Below, piece by piece: positions 9,555-18,290 of a stretch of DNA of 64,000 nt (position 1 is the stretch's first letter; every line of letters begins with the position of its first letter). Both the position numbers and the translations under genes were made by a program. The notes under the pieces are model-generated. The model was not told where the DNA came from. It searched no databases and was given only the letters and a program-made list of their open reading frames with translations. The stretch is from Flavobacterium profundi (GTDB lineage: Bacteria > Bacteroidota > Bacteroidia > Flavobacteriales > Flavobacteriaceae): contig NZ_VDCZ01000001.1 of assembly GCF_006491645.1 (NCBI RefSeq), forward strand, positions 372,001 to 436,000, in the 5' to 3' direction.

Positions 9555-12404
9555 TTAATTTAAAATTGGAATAGTTACTACAACTCTGGTTCCCAAAGAC
9601 CGATTATCTTCGTCAAATAAATCTTCAATTTCTAATCCAATTTTTTGACCAATATTTTGATTTAACAATTGCAATCTGTTATGACTCGCTTCCGTTGCAA
9701 ATGATTTATGTTTTCTATTTTTATTAATTTCTTGACTGGCTTTTCTTCCTATTCCATTATCTGTAATGATGCATTTTAGAACTGTTCCTTTTTCAAGAAC
9801 AAACTCAATGTCTATATGTTTTGCACCTTCTTTATGTAACAAGCCATGTTTAATTGCATTTTCCACAAAAGGTTGAATTAAAAAAGAAGGTATTTGTATG
9901 CTATCGATATCCAAACTCTCTTTATAACTAACTTGATAATCAAACTCATTTTCAAAACGCACTTTTTCTAATTTCAAATACAGCTCTAAGGTTTCTATTT
10001 CATCTCTAAGCGTAATATAATCTTCTTGACTGTACTGCAAATAGCTTCGCATTAAATCGGCAAAATCTCCTAAATAATTGGATGCTAATTCTTTTTTATT
10101 TTGCAATATAAACTCTTGAATACTATTTAATGCATTAAACATAAAATGAGGATTCATCTGTGATTTTAAAGCTGTAAGCTTAGATTTATTTAGCTCTTGT
10201 ATGTATTTTTCTTTTTCAATTTCCTCATTTTTTTTACGAATCAAATAGCGAATTCGCGTTCTATAATACATTACCACACTACAAGTGATTACTAGAATTG
10301 CACCCACTATAAATTGCCATTTTTTCCAAAAAACCGTTTCCACTTCAAAACAAAAGGTTTCCATTTGATTGGAAACTTGCGAATCATCTTTAAGCTTTAC
10401 TCTAAACTCATATTTCCCAGCTGGTAGTTTTGTAAATTTTATAGTATTGTTATTATAATCGGTTGTATACCAATTTTCATCATATCCTTTCAATTGATAT
10501 ACATATTTCAAATTCCTTTTATCTTTATGTGTTACTGAAAATATGCTAAATTCTATGTTATTTTCAGCAGAAGACAAAAATTCATTGGTTCCAATTTTTT
10601 TAAATCCGTTTACAATTACATTATCAATTTTAAGGGTTGGTAAACTTCGGGAATCACTGATATCATCAAAATTAAATTTCTGAATTCCTTTAGAGGTAAT
10701 TACGTAGATTTGGTTATCCAAAATTTCAAAATCGAAAATAGCATTAGACAATAAGCCTTCCGATTTAGTAAAGTTTTTAAACGTCTTTTTTTTCAAATCA
10801 TACCTTTGTAAACCTTCATTGGTAGAAACAAAAACAGAACCTTTGTCATATACAAGTTTTAAAACATTATTAGATAAAAGTTGGTTTTTAGTTGTAATTT
10901 TACTTATTAATTTGTCTTTTTCAAATATTAAAATCCCACTAGAAGAAGCTACCCAAACTTGATTTTCAACTCTAATTATATGAGATGCAAAAACCGTTTG
11001 CCCATCTACTTTAAGCTTAGAAAAAGTTTTATTTTTAAAAATTTCCAATCCTGTAGAAGAACCTATCCAAAGTATTTTATTTATTTCATCATTGAATACC
11101 GCATAACTTCTCACACTATAATTTAAATTTTGCCCATTTAGCTTTTCATCTAAATAATACAATCCTGAACGCGTCACAAAATAAATAGAATCGGAAAGCT
11201 GGTTTTGAAAAAAATCATATTTATTATAATTATTACTCGCTAAAAAATTAAGATGCGTTCCATCGTAAATTTGACCGTTTACAAAAAAGAAATCTGACTT
11301 AGGTACATATTTTAAAAACTCAATCTTTTTCTGATTTTTAAGTTCAATTTTAATGTCGTCTTTATTTAATTTATATATCGTTCCTTTGGTACCTCCAAAA
11401 TAAATATTGTTGCCTTTTTTTGTAATTTTCTTTAGATCGTCTTTTTCTAACAAATCATTATTTGTATAATCAATTACATTTAAATTCGGAATTAATACAA
11501 TTCCTTTCCCAAAAGTACACAGCCAAAAATTGCCTTCGGTATCCTCTAAATAAGAGGATATAAAATAATCTTTAAATAAAAGTTTGTTGTTATATAATGG
11601 ATCTCCATTTAAAGTAAAACAATACACCCCATTTTTAGAACTCGTGAGCCAAACCAAATCCTTCTTTTTAGAAAGTATAGCCGAGTAATGTATTGACTTA
11701 TCATTGCAAACATTAAAATCAACAACAGTATACTCTTTTTCCTGTTGTACTAATGCTTTTGGTTCTAAGTTTACAAATAGCGCGATATCATTCGTATAGG
11801 TAATTTCAGGTTTTAATAGGTTATTAGATATTTGAGGCAACTCTGTTTCAATTACTTTTAATTGATTATTAAAATACAGAAAAAGCTTTTGGTTTTCAGA
11901 GAAAAATAATTCTCCTTGTGCATTCTTTACGATTTGACAAGCACTCTCCTTTTGGTACTTATAAATTAACTCAACTTGCTTATTTTTTTTCACCTTTAAT
12001 AGGGCATTAACAGATACTAAAAGTGCATTATCAGTATCAAAACTTATGTAAATAACGCTGGAAATATATTCCTTTGGAATTTGCCAATACAATTCTAACT
12101 CCCCATTGACAATTCTAAAAATTTGTCCGCTGAGATTGTAACAATAAATCATTCCATTATTGTCTTTGGTTAAACCAAAAAGCGACAAATCTTTAACAAT
12201 TGCACTAGAGACAACATTAAAATGCAAGCCATCATAGTGATACAAACCATTATTAGTAGATAACCAAACAGTATTATCCTCATCTTGAATGATACTATAG
12301 ATATTCACACCCGCTAACTCTTCTTCACCAATTATAATATGCGAAGGTTGTTGTGCAAAGCAGGCATATGTTAGTAATAGAAAAAAAAGTAGTTTATTTT
12401 TCAT
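9555..12404 (-). CDS. Sensor histidine kinase with two-component propeller domain (LytS type)
   Basis: This 949-residue membrane sensor kinase has a signal peptide ending near AQQ, then a large periplasmic region of ligand-sensing propeller repeats (for example NTVWLSTNNGLYHYDG and KILWIGSSTGLEIF), a Y_Y_Y-type beta-sandwich before the membrane, one transmembrane segment at about 698-715, and a His-kinase domain. The phosphorylated His is H753 in NPHFMFNALNS. The ATP-binding motifs VENAIKHG and ITDNGIGR follow. The architecture resembles glycan-sensing regulators of Bacteroidota except that the DNA-binding partner is a separate gene, the LytTR regulator just downstream. Confidence 0.93.
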   Translation of the reverse strand: MKNKLLFFLLLTYACFAQQPSHIIIGEEELAGVNIYSIIQDEDNTVWLSTNNGLYHYDGLHFNVVSSAIVKDLSLFGLTKDNNGMIYCYNLSGQIFRIVNGELELYWQIPKEYISSVIYISFDTDNALLVSVNALLKVKKNKQVELIYKYQKESACQIVKNAQGELFFSENQKLFLYFNNQLKVIETELPQISNNLLKPEITYTNDIALFVNLEPKALVQQEKEYTVVDFNVCNDKSIHYSAILSKKKDLVWLTSSKNGVYCFTLNGDPLYNNKLLFKDYFISSYLEDTEGNFWLCTFGKGIVLIPNLNVIDYTNNDLLEKDDLKKITKKGNNIYFGGTKGTIYKLNKDDIKIELKNQKKIEFLKYVPKSDFFFVNGQIYDGTHLNFLASNNYNKYDFFQNQLSDSIYFVTRSGLYYLDEKLNGQNLNYSVRSYAVFNDEINKILWIGSSTGLEIFKNKTFSKLKVDGQTVFASHIIRVENQVWVASSSGILIFEKDKLISKITTKNQLLSNNVLKLVYDKGSVFVSTNEGLQRYDLKKKTFKNFTKSEGLLSNAIFDFEILDNQIYVITSKGIQKFNFDDISDSRSLPTLKIDNVIVNGFKKIGTNEFLSSAENNIEFSIFSVTHKDKRNLKYVYQLKGYDENWYTTDYNNNTIKFTKLPAGKYEFRVKLKDDSQVSNQMETFCFEVETVFWKKWQFIVGAILVITCSVVMYYRTRIRYLIRKKNEEIEKEKYIQELNKSKLTALKSQMNPHFMFNALNSIQEFILQNKKELASNYLGDFADLMRSYLQYSQEDYITLRDEIETLELYLKLEKVRFENEFDYQVSYKESLDIDSIQIPSFLIQPFVENAIKHGLLHKEGAKHIDIEFVLEKGTVLKCIITDNGIGRKASQEINKNRKHKSFATEASHNRLQLLNQNIGQKIGLEIEDLFDEDNRSLGTRVVVTIPILN

Positions 12405-12421
12405 TCATCGATTTATTCCTT

Positions 12422-12429
12422 CAAAAATA
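12422..12429 (-). promoter_or_regulatory. Possible -7 element of the histidine kinase gene
   Basis: On the minus strand this reads TATTTTTG, a full match to the Bacteroidota TAnnTTTG motif, 18 bases before the start codon at 12404. No TTG lies at the expected distance upstream, so this is only a candidate. Confidence 0.35.
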
Positions 12430-12648
12430 CAGTTTTGACGAATTACTTTTAACTATAAACTTTTAAAAATGCGTTTTGAGTTTCTGAAATCGATAGTTTT
12501 TAGTCCTTACGAATTATATATTTTCCGACAATAGACCTATTAAACCATATGACAATAACAATATCATAATTTTTAAAGCCTATTTTGATAATTTCATAAT
12601 TTATTACAATAACTATAACGTTTTAGATACTTTTTAAGAAATAATCTA

Positions 12649-12656
12649 TAATTTCG
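12649..12656 (+). promoter_or_regulatory. Possible -7 element of the FabH-like gene
   Basis: TAATTTCG differs from TAnnTTTG at one base and lies 24 bases before the ATG at 12680. No convincing -33 TTG is seen. Confidence 0.3.
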
Positions 12657-12679
12657 TACTGTTAACCCAATAGATCACC

Positions 12680-13738
12680 ATGAATATAAAAATAACTGGA
12701 TCTGGAAGTTATATTCCTACCGAAATTGTATCCAATATTGATTTTGCAAAGCACGTTTTCCTAAATGATGATGGAACTCCATTTCCACATCCTAATGATG
12801 TTGTTGCTCAAAAATTTTTAGAGATAACCGGCATTCAAGAAAGACGCTATGTTACTTCTGACTTGAACACTTCTGACATTGCTACAATTGCCGCAAAAAA
12901 AGCAATAGAAGATGCTCAAATAGATCCTGAAACCATTGATTATATCATTTTTGCTCATAATTTTGGCAATGTAAAAAATGGAGCCATACAAGCAGATACG
13001 TTACCCAGTTTAGCAACAAGAGTAAAATTTGATTTACGTATTAAAAACCCAAAATGCGTTGCTTACGACATGCTTTTTGGTTGTCCTGGTTGGATTGAAG
13101 GTGTTATCCAAGCCAAAGCTTTCATTCAATCGGGGATGGCAAAAAAATGCTTGGTTATTGGAGCAGAAACACTTTCTAGAGTCGTAGATTTACACGATAG
13201 AGATTCTATGATTTATTCCGATGGTGCTGGAGCAACCATTATTGAAGCCACAAAGGAAGAAGGTGGTGTTTTAGCGCATGAAAGTGCTAGTTTTACATAT
13301 GATGAAGCCTACTATTTGTTTTTTGGAAATTCATTTAATAAGACACATGACCCTGATGTACGCTATATTAAAATGCACGGTCGTAAAATTTATGAATTTG
13401 CATTAAGTAATGTTCCCAAAGCAATGGCTGCTTGTTTAAATGAAAGCGGAATTGCAATTGATGAAGTAAAAAAAGTATTGATTCATCAAGCTAATGAAAA
13501 AATGGATGAAGCTATTATTCATCGTTTTTACAAATTATATAAAAAAACACCTCCTGATGGAGTGATGCCAATGAGTATTCATAAATTAGGCAATTCAAGT
13601 GTAGCCACAGTACCTACTTTATATGACTTACTAACTAAAGGTAAATTAGAAGGACACGAACTAAAAAAAGGAGATGTTATTATTTTTGCATCTGTAGGTG
13701 CTGGAATGAATATTAATGCCATTGTATATCGAATGTAA
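12680..13738 (+). CDS. 3-oxoacyl-ACP synthase III family protein (FabH-like)
   Basis: This 352-residue thiolase-fold enzyme condenses an acyl thioester with malonyl-ACP or a similar unit. The catalytic triad of the FabH family is present: C135 in MLFGCPGW, H269 in LIHQANEK and N305 in LGNSSVAT. Compared with classical FabH (about 320 residues) it has a longer N-terminal loop containing PFPHPNDV. It stands alone rather than beside fatty acid genes, so it may be a specialised paralogue for branched-chain or secondary lipid synthesis, which is inference. A bidirectional terminator follows. Confidence 0.88.
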   Translation: MNIKITGSGSYIPTEIVSNIDFAKHVFLNDDGTPFPHPNDVVAQKFLEITGIQERRYVTSDLNTSDIATIAAKKAIEDAQIDPETIDYIIFAHNFGNVKNGAIQADTLPSLATRVKFDLRIKNPKCVAYDMLFGCPGWIEGVIQAKAFIQSGMAKKCLVIGAETLSRVVDLHDRDSMIYSDGAGATIIEATKEEGGVLAHESASFTYDEAYYLFFGNSFNKTHDPDVRYIKMHGRKIYEFALSNVPKAMAACLNESGIAIDEVKKVLIHQANEKMDEAIIHRFYKLYKKTPPDGVMPMSIHKLGNSSVATVPTLYDLLTKGKLEGHELKKGDVIIFASVGAGMNINAIVYRM

Positions 13739-13741
13739 AAT

Positions 13742-13776
13742 AAAAAAGGGGTTGCTAGTTACAACCCCCTTTTTTT
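13742..13776. terminator. Bidirectional terminator between convergent genes
   Basis: AAAAAAGGGGTTG and CAACCCCCTTTTTTT pair around a CTAGTTA loop between two convergent genes. The last bases overlap the stop codon of the minus-strand amidohydrolase gene. Confidence 0.85.
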
Positions 13777-15055
13777 ATTCATTTTTATACACTTTACCAC
13801 TCTTCATAACAAATGTAACCTTTCCCATTACTTCTATATCTTTAGTAGGATCACCATCAACTGCGATAATGTCTGCCAATTTTCCCTTTTCTATAGCACC
13901 CAAATTTTCGGATTGTCCTAACAAATCAGATGCATTTAAAGTTGCTGTTTTTAAAATTTCCATAAAAGGCATCCCAACTTCATGCATGTAAATAAATTCT
14001 CTCCAATTGTCTCCATGTGCAAACACTCCTGCATCGGTTCCAAAGGCTATTTTTACACCATACTTATAAGCACGTTCAAAAGTATTTTGAATTTTAGGAC
14101 CAATGGCCAACGCTTTTGGAACCACTATTTCTGGATAATAATTCGGAATTTTAGCAAATTGTCCTACTGCTTTTCCAGCCGTTACCGTAGGTACTAAATA
14201 CGTTCCATGTTCTTTCATCAATTGCATAACTTCTTCACTCATATACGTTCCGTGTTCAATAGAATGAACCCCACCAATAACCGCTCTTTTCATAGCCTCT
14301 TCTCCATGACAATGTGCCGCTACTTTAAACCCATAATCATTAGCAGTACTTACAATAGCTCGAATTTCTTCAATCGTAAACTGAGAATTTTCTCCACTTT
14401 TTGCTACACTTAAAACACCTCCTGAAGCTGTTATTTTAATTAAATCACTTCCATCTTTATAACGTTGTCTTACTGCCTTTACACATTCATCAACACCATT
14501 AGCCACTCCTGATTCTGGACCTGGATTTCCCATTAAATCACTTCGATAACCATTCGTAGGATCGGCATGTCCACCAGTAGAAGCTATTGATTTTCCAGCT
14601 GTAAACACTCTTGGTCCTTTTACTAAATCTGCATTGATAGCTCTTCTAAGTGAAATATTAACATTGGTTCCACCTAAATCTCTAACTGTTGTAAATCCGG
14701 TTAATAAAGTTTTCTCAGCATAACCTACGGAACGATACGCAATATCCGCTTCGTTCAATGTAAATTCTTCCAAATATTGCTTGGGATTCGTTTCATGCTC
14801 CAAATGCACATGCATGTCTATTAAACCTGGCATAACTGTTTTAGTAGACAAATCCAAAAAAGTGTCGTTCTTACCAACTGTTACCTTTTTATCGGTTACA
14901 CTTTCAATTCGATCACCCACTATAACAATATTTATATTATTTAAAATGGTACCCTTTTTTACATCCACAAATTTTCCGCAGCGTATAATTGTTTTATTTT
15001 GAGCCCATGCAATCGTGACAGTCAAAAGCAAGATAACAGAAATTATTTTTTTCAT
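13775..15055 (-). CDS. Exported amidohydrolase (imidazolonepropionase/Xaa-Pro dipeptidase-like)
   Basis: This metal-dependent hydrolase of the amidohydrolase superfamily is about 426 residues long, counted from the ATG at 15055. That start gives a clean signal peptide (MKKIISVILLLTVTIAWAQ); the frame extends upstream to 15112 without adding homology-like sequence. Metal-ligand motifs are MPGLIDMHVH, the lysine in LIKITASGG, the histidines in AAHCHGEE and HSIEHGTYM, and the aspartate in AFGTDAG. Such periplasmic enzymes cleave N-acyl or peptide-like amides, but the substrate cannot be read from sequence. The gene is monocistronic and convergent with the FabH-like gene. Confidence 0.88.
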   Translation of the reverse strand: MKKIISVILLLTVTIAWAQNKTIIRCGKFVDVKKGTILNNINIVIVGDRIESVTDKKVTVGKNDTFLDLSTKTVMPGLIDMHVHLEHETNPKQYLEEFTLNEADIAYRSVGYAEKTLLTGFTTVRDLGGTNVNISLRRAINADLVKGPRVFTAGKSIASTGGHADPTNGYRSDLMGNPGPESGVANGVDECVKAVRQRYKDGSDLIKITASGGVLSVAKSGENSQFTIEEIRAIVSTANDYGFKVAAHCHGEEAMKRAVIGGVHSIEHGTYMSEEVMQLMKEHGTYLVPTVTAGKAVGQFAKIPNYYPEIVVPKALAIGPKIQNTFERAYKYGVKIAFGTDAGVFAHGDNWREFIYMHEVGMPFMEILKTATLNASDLLGQSENLGAIEKGKLADIIAVDGDPTKDIEVMGKVTFVMKSGKVYKNE

Positions 15056-15194
15056 TTTTGAAGTATTTGATAGGTTTAAAAATACAAAAAAAGAAGTTGC
15101 TATAATAATCATTTTAAAAGCATTGAATTCTTTGTAACTTTACAGCGAATATTTTTAAATTCATGAACAAAATAAAACTGTTCCTCATAAAATT

Positions 15195-15719
15195 ATGTAC
15201 GAGAAAACCTATCCCAATAAGCGCTTTAAACTTACTTTAGAATTTCTAAAAAAACATATTACTATTTCTGAAACTATATTGGATTTAGGAGTACCCAATC
15301 CTTTTTCTAAGATTATGCAAGCCAATGGGTATACTGTTATCAATACCAAAGGTGAAGATGTAGATAAAGATCAAACTACCTTACAAAATGAGACGTACAG
15401 TGTTTTTACGGCTTTTGAAATCTTTGAACATTTACTAAATCCTTATACCGTTTTAGAAAATGTTACTTGTGACAAAATTTTAATTTCTATTCCGATGCGC
15501 TTATGGTTTTCAGCAGCATACAGAAGCAAAACGGATCCTTGGGACAGACATTATCATGAATTTGAAGACTGGCAACTTGATTGGTTGCTGGAAAAAACAG
15601 GGTTTAAAATTATAGATCGAATTCAATTTACGCATCCTGTAAAAAAGATAGGTTTTAGACCTTTATTACGTTTTTTTACACCAAGATATTATTTGGTATA
15701 TGCAGAAAGAGTAAAGTAG
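15195..15719 (+). CDS. Class I SAM-dependent methyltransferase-like protein
   Basis: This 174-residue protein has a methyltransferase core in reduced form. ETILDLGVPNPFSK resembles the SAM-binding first strand, and FTAFEIFEHLLNPYTVL matches the motif after strand 4 in Ubie-type enzymes. It is shorter than typical methyltransferases (200-250 residues), and its DLGVPNP replaces the usual DxGxGxG loop, so SAM binding is not certain. A short overlapping frame (15163-15240) precedes it. It is 39 bases upstream of a glycosyltransferase gene on the same strand, and a role in glycan or lipid modification is plausible. Confidence 0.75.
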   Translation: MYEKTYPNKRFKLTLEFLKKHITISETILDLGVPNPFSKIMQANGYTVINTKGEDVDKDQTTLQNETYSVFTAFEIFEHLLNPYTVLENVTCDKILISIPMRLWFSAAYRSKTDPWDRHYHEFEDWQLDWLLEKTGFKIIDRIQFTHPVKKIGFRPLLRFFTPRYYLVYAERVK

Positions 15720-15758
15720 TGATTAGCAGTTAGTAATTAGTCTATAGAAAAACGCATA

Positions 15759-16613
15759 ATGAAATATCAGATACTTATTCCTGCTCATAATGAAGAGCAA
15801 TTTATAGGAAAAACATTGGAATCATTAGTTAATCAGACCTTACCTCCAAAAAACATTTTGGTAGTGAATGATACTTCTACAGATGGTACTCAAAAAATTA
15901 TCGATCAATTTTGTTTTACTTATCCAGATATTATTTCTTCTGTTACCATACAATCAGAAGCCATTCATTTACCAGGAAGTAAAGTAATTAACGCGTTTAA
16001 TTTTGGGTTGCAATTTATTTCAAATGACTACGACGTCTTAGTTAAAGCAGATGCTGATTTGATTTTTCCTCCCCATTATTTTGAGACCATAATCCAACAT
16101 TTTAAAGCCGATGATACCATTGGTATGGCAGGTGGCTTTGCTTATATTGAACGTAATGGAACTTGGATTTTAGAAAATCTAACCGACAAAGATCATATTA
16201 GAGGTGCTTTTAAAGCCTATCGCAAAAATACTTTTAAAGAAATAGGTGGTTTAAAACCCGCTATGGGTTGGGATACAGTAGACGAGTTACTTTGTAAATA
16301 TTACAACTGGAAAGTAGTAACCAATCCAAACTTACAGGTAAAACATTTAAAACCTACAGGAGCCAATTACAACAAAGCGTCTCGTTACAAACAAGGCGAA
16401 GCTTTTTACAGTTTAGGATATGGTTTTTTAATTACTGCTATAGCCTCTTTAAAATTGGCTTTACGAAAAGGAAAACCTTTATTATTTCTAGATTATATGA
16501 AAGGGTTTTGGAAAGCCAAAAAAGCCAAAAAAGAATTATTAGTTACCTCAGACCAAGCGCAGTTTATTAGAAACTATCGTTGGAAAAAGATGAAAGAAAA
16601 AATTTTTGATTGA
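15759..16613 (+). CDS. Family 2 glycosyltransferase
   Basis: This 284-residue GT-A enzyme transfers sugar from a nucleotide-sugar donor. The N-terminal ILIPAHNEEQFIGKTLESL pattern, the VVNDTSTDGT nucleotide-binding aspartate and the VKADADLIFPP metal-binding DxD region are all present, followed by GWDTVDELLC as the likely acceptor-site acidic motif. It lacks a transmembrane segment at the N-terminus. It is probably co-transcribed with the methyltransferase-like gene upstream. The acceptor is unknown. Confidence 0.88.
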   Translation: MKYQILIPAHNEEQFIGKTLESLVNQTLPPKNILVVNDTSTDGTQKIIDQFCFTYPDIISSVTIQSEAIHLPGSKVINAFNFGLQFISNDYDVLVKADADLIFPPHYFETIIQHFKADDTIGMAGGFAYIERNGTWILENLTDKDHIRGAFKAYRKNTFKEIGGLKPAMGWDTVDELLCKYYNWKVVTNPNLQVKHLKPTGANYNKASRYKQGEAFYSLGYGFLITAIASLKLALRKGKPLLFLDYMKGFWKAKKAKKELLVTSDQAQFIRNYRWKKMKEKIFD

Positions 16614-16624
16614 TATTGGAAATT

Positions 16625-16707
16625 GCGTTAGTGATGGAAACGGCATCCTTTTGCTACATGAAAGGGAGCGAAAGATACAGTGTACAGCACGACCTGAAAG
16701 GGAACGC
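16625..16707. repeat. Dispersed flavobacterial intergenic element
   Basis: This structured element has terminal GCGTT (16625-16629) and AACGC (16703-16707) inverted repeats. Inside them, ATCCTTTTGCT (16645-16655) can pair with AGCGAAAGAT (16667-16676). A TGAAAGGGA motif occurs twice (16659 and 16695). The GGCATCCTTTT ... AAAGATACAG ... ACAGC arrangement is one I know as a frequent intergenic repeat in Flavobacterium genomes. Its function, perhaps terminator or RNA-level, is not established. Confidence 0.55.
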
Positions 16708-16776
16708 TCAAAAAAACTTACAACTTATCGCCTACAACTCACAACTTCTTATTATTTTAGCAGATATTTATAAACC

Positions 16777-17526
16777 ATGATGCTAATTCGTTATTTATCC
16801 CAAATAGGAAGGTATTTCATTATGTTGAAAGAGGTTTTTAACAAACCTACCAAATGGAGCATGATGAAACAACTAATATTTAAAGAGATTGATGATTTAA
16901 TAATAGATTCTTTAGGGATTGTTTCTTTCATTTCTTTTTTCGTAGGTGGAGTTGTAGCCATCCAAACAGCATTGAATTTAACCAATCCTTTAATACCAAA
17001 ATATTTAATTGGTTTTGCCACTAGGCAATCGGTAATTTTAGAGTTTGCACCAACCTTTATTTCAGTAATTATGGCTGGAAAAATGGGCTCTTTCATTACA
17101 TCAAGTATAGGAACCATGCGTGTTACAGAACAAATTGATGCTTTAGAAGTAATGGGAGTAAATTCTTTAAATTATTTGGTTTTCCCAAAAATAATTGCTT
17201 TGTTATTGTATCCCTTTGTGATTGGATTGAGTATGTTTTTAGGTGTTTTTGGAGGTTATATTGCTGGTGTATATGGTGGTTTTACTTCCAGTGCCGAATT
17301 TATTCAAGGAATTCAAACCGAATTCATTCCTTTTCACATTACCTATGCTTTTATAAAAACGATAGTTTTTGCCTTAATATTAGCTACTATACCTTCGTTT
17401 CACGGCTTTTACATGAAAGGTGGAGCGCTTGAAGTAGGGAAAGCTAGTACCGTAGCCTTTGTTTGGACTTCAGTGGTTATTATTTTAATGAACTATATTT
17501 TAACACAACTCCTTTTAAGCTCATGA
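16777..17526 (+). CDS. MlaE-family ABC transporter permease
   Basis: This 249-residue inner-membrane permease of the MlaE family takes part in lipid transport between the inner and outer membranes. About five to six hydrophobic segments are visible, with the family signature stretches FAPTFISVIMAGKMGS and EQIDALEVMGVNSLNYLVFPK in the middle. Its stop overlaps the start of the ATPase gene by four bases (ATGA at 17523-17526), which implies translational coupling. No MlaD substrate-binding gene follows in the window, so that partner must be elsewhere. Confidence 0.93.
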   Translation: MMLIRYLSQIGRYFIMLKEVFNKPTKWSMMKQLIFKEIDDLIIDSLGIVSFISFFVGGVVAIQTALNLTNPLIPKYLIGFATRQSVILEFAPTFISVIMAGKMGSFITSSIGTMRVTEQIDALEVMGVNSLNYLVFPKIIALLLYPFVIGLSMFLGVFGGYIAGVYGGFTSSAEFIQGIQTEFIPFHITYAFIKTIVFALILATIPSFHGFYMKGGALEVGKASTVAFVWTSVVIILMNYILTQLLLSS

Positions 17527-18290
17527 TAGAAGTAAAGAATTTAGAGAAGACTTTTGGAGATCAAAAAGTACTAAAAGGAATTACAACTACTTTCGATTCT
17601 GGAAAGACCAACTTGATTATTGGGCAAAGTGGTTCAGGAAAAACAGTGTTTTTAAAATCGTTATTAGGCATTCATACTCCAGAAGCGGGAACGATTGAAT
17701 TTGATGGTCGTGTGTATTCGAATTTAACAGACGATGAGAAACGAGAACTTCGTACAGAGATAGGCATGGTATTTCAAGGAAGTGCGCTATTTGACAGTAT
17801 GACGGTTGAGGAAAATATTGGTTTCCCTTTAAAAATGTTTACCAAAAAAACAGCTGCAGAAATAAAAGAACGTGTCAATTTTGTAATTGATCGCGTTAAA
17901 TTAATTAATGCCAATACGAAAAAACCTTCGGAAATTTCGGGTGGAATGCAAAAAAGGGTAGCTATTGCAAGAGCTATTGTGAATAATCCAAAATATTTAT
18001 TTTGTGACGAACCTAATTCAGGTTTAGACCCTAAAACAGCTATTGTAATTGACAATTTAATTAAAGAAATTACAGAAGAGTATGATATTACAACTATTAT
18101 CAATACTCATGATATGAACTCGGTGATGGAAATTGGTGATAAAATTGTCTTCTTAAAAAACGGTCTCCTAGAATGGGAAGGCTCTAACAAAGAGATTTTC
18201 AAAACAGATAATGAAGCGGTAACTGATTTTGTTTATTCATCAGAATTATTCAAAAAAGTAAGAAGAATGTATTTGGAAGACGATAAATAA
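17523..18290 (+). CDS. MlaF-like ABC transporter ATP-binding protein
   Basis: This is the ATPase of the Mla-type lipid transporter, about 255 residues. The start is the ATG at 17523 inside the ATGA overlap; a longer in-frame extension back to 17463 lies within the permease gene and adds nothing. Walker A is GQSGSGKT, the signature is ISGGMQKRVAIARAI, Walker B is YLFCDEPNSGLDP, and the switch histidine is in INTHDMNS. Its stop directly abuts the stop of the convergent DUF389 gene, with no intergenic base. Confidence 0.94.
   Translation: MIEVKNLEKTFGDQKVLKGITTTFDSGKTNLIIGQSGSGKTVFLKSLLGIHTPEAGTIEFDGRVYSNLTDDEKRELRTEIGMVFQGSALFDSMTVEENIGFPLKMFTKKTAAEIKERVNFVIDRVKLINANTKKPSEISGGMQKRVAIARAIVNNPKYLFCDEPNSGLDPKTAIVIDNLIKEITEEYDITTIINTHDMNSVMEIGDKIVFLKNGLLEWEGSNKEIFKTDNEAVTDFVYSSELFKKVRRMYLEDDK

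Noticed and set aside
13716..15002. Several 66-91-residue plus-strand frames
   Set aside because: They are antisense to the amidohydrolase gene, which has a signal peptide and complete metal motifs.
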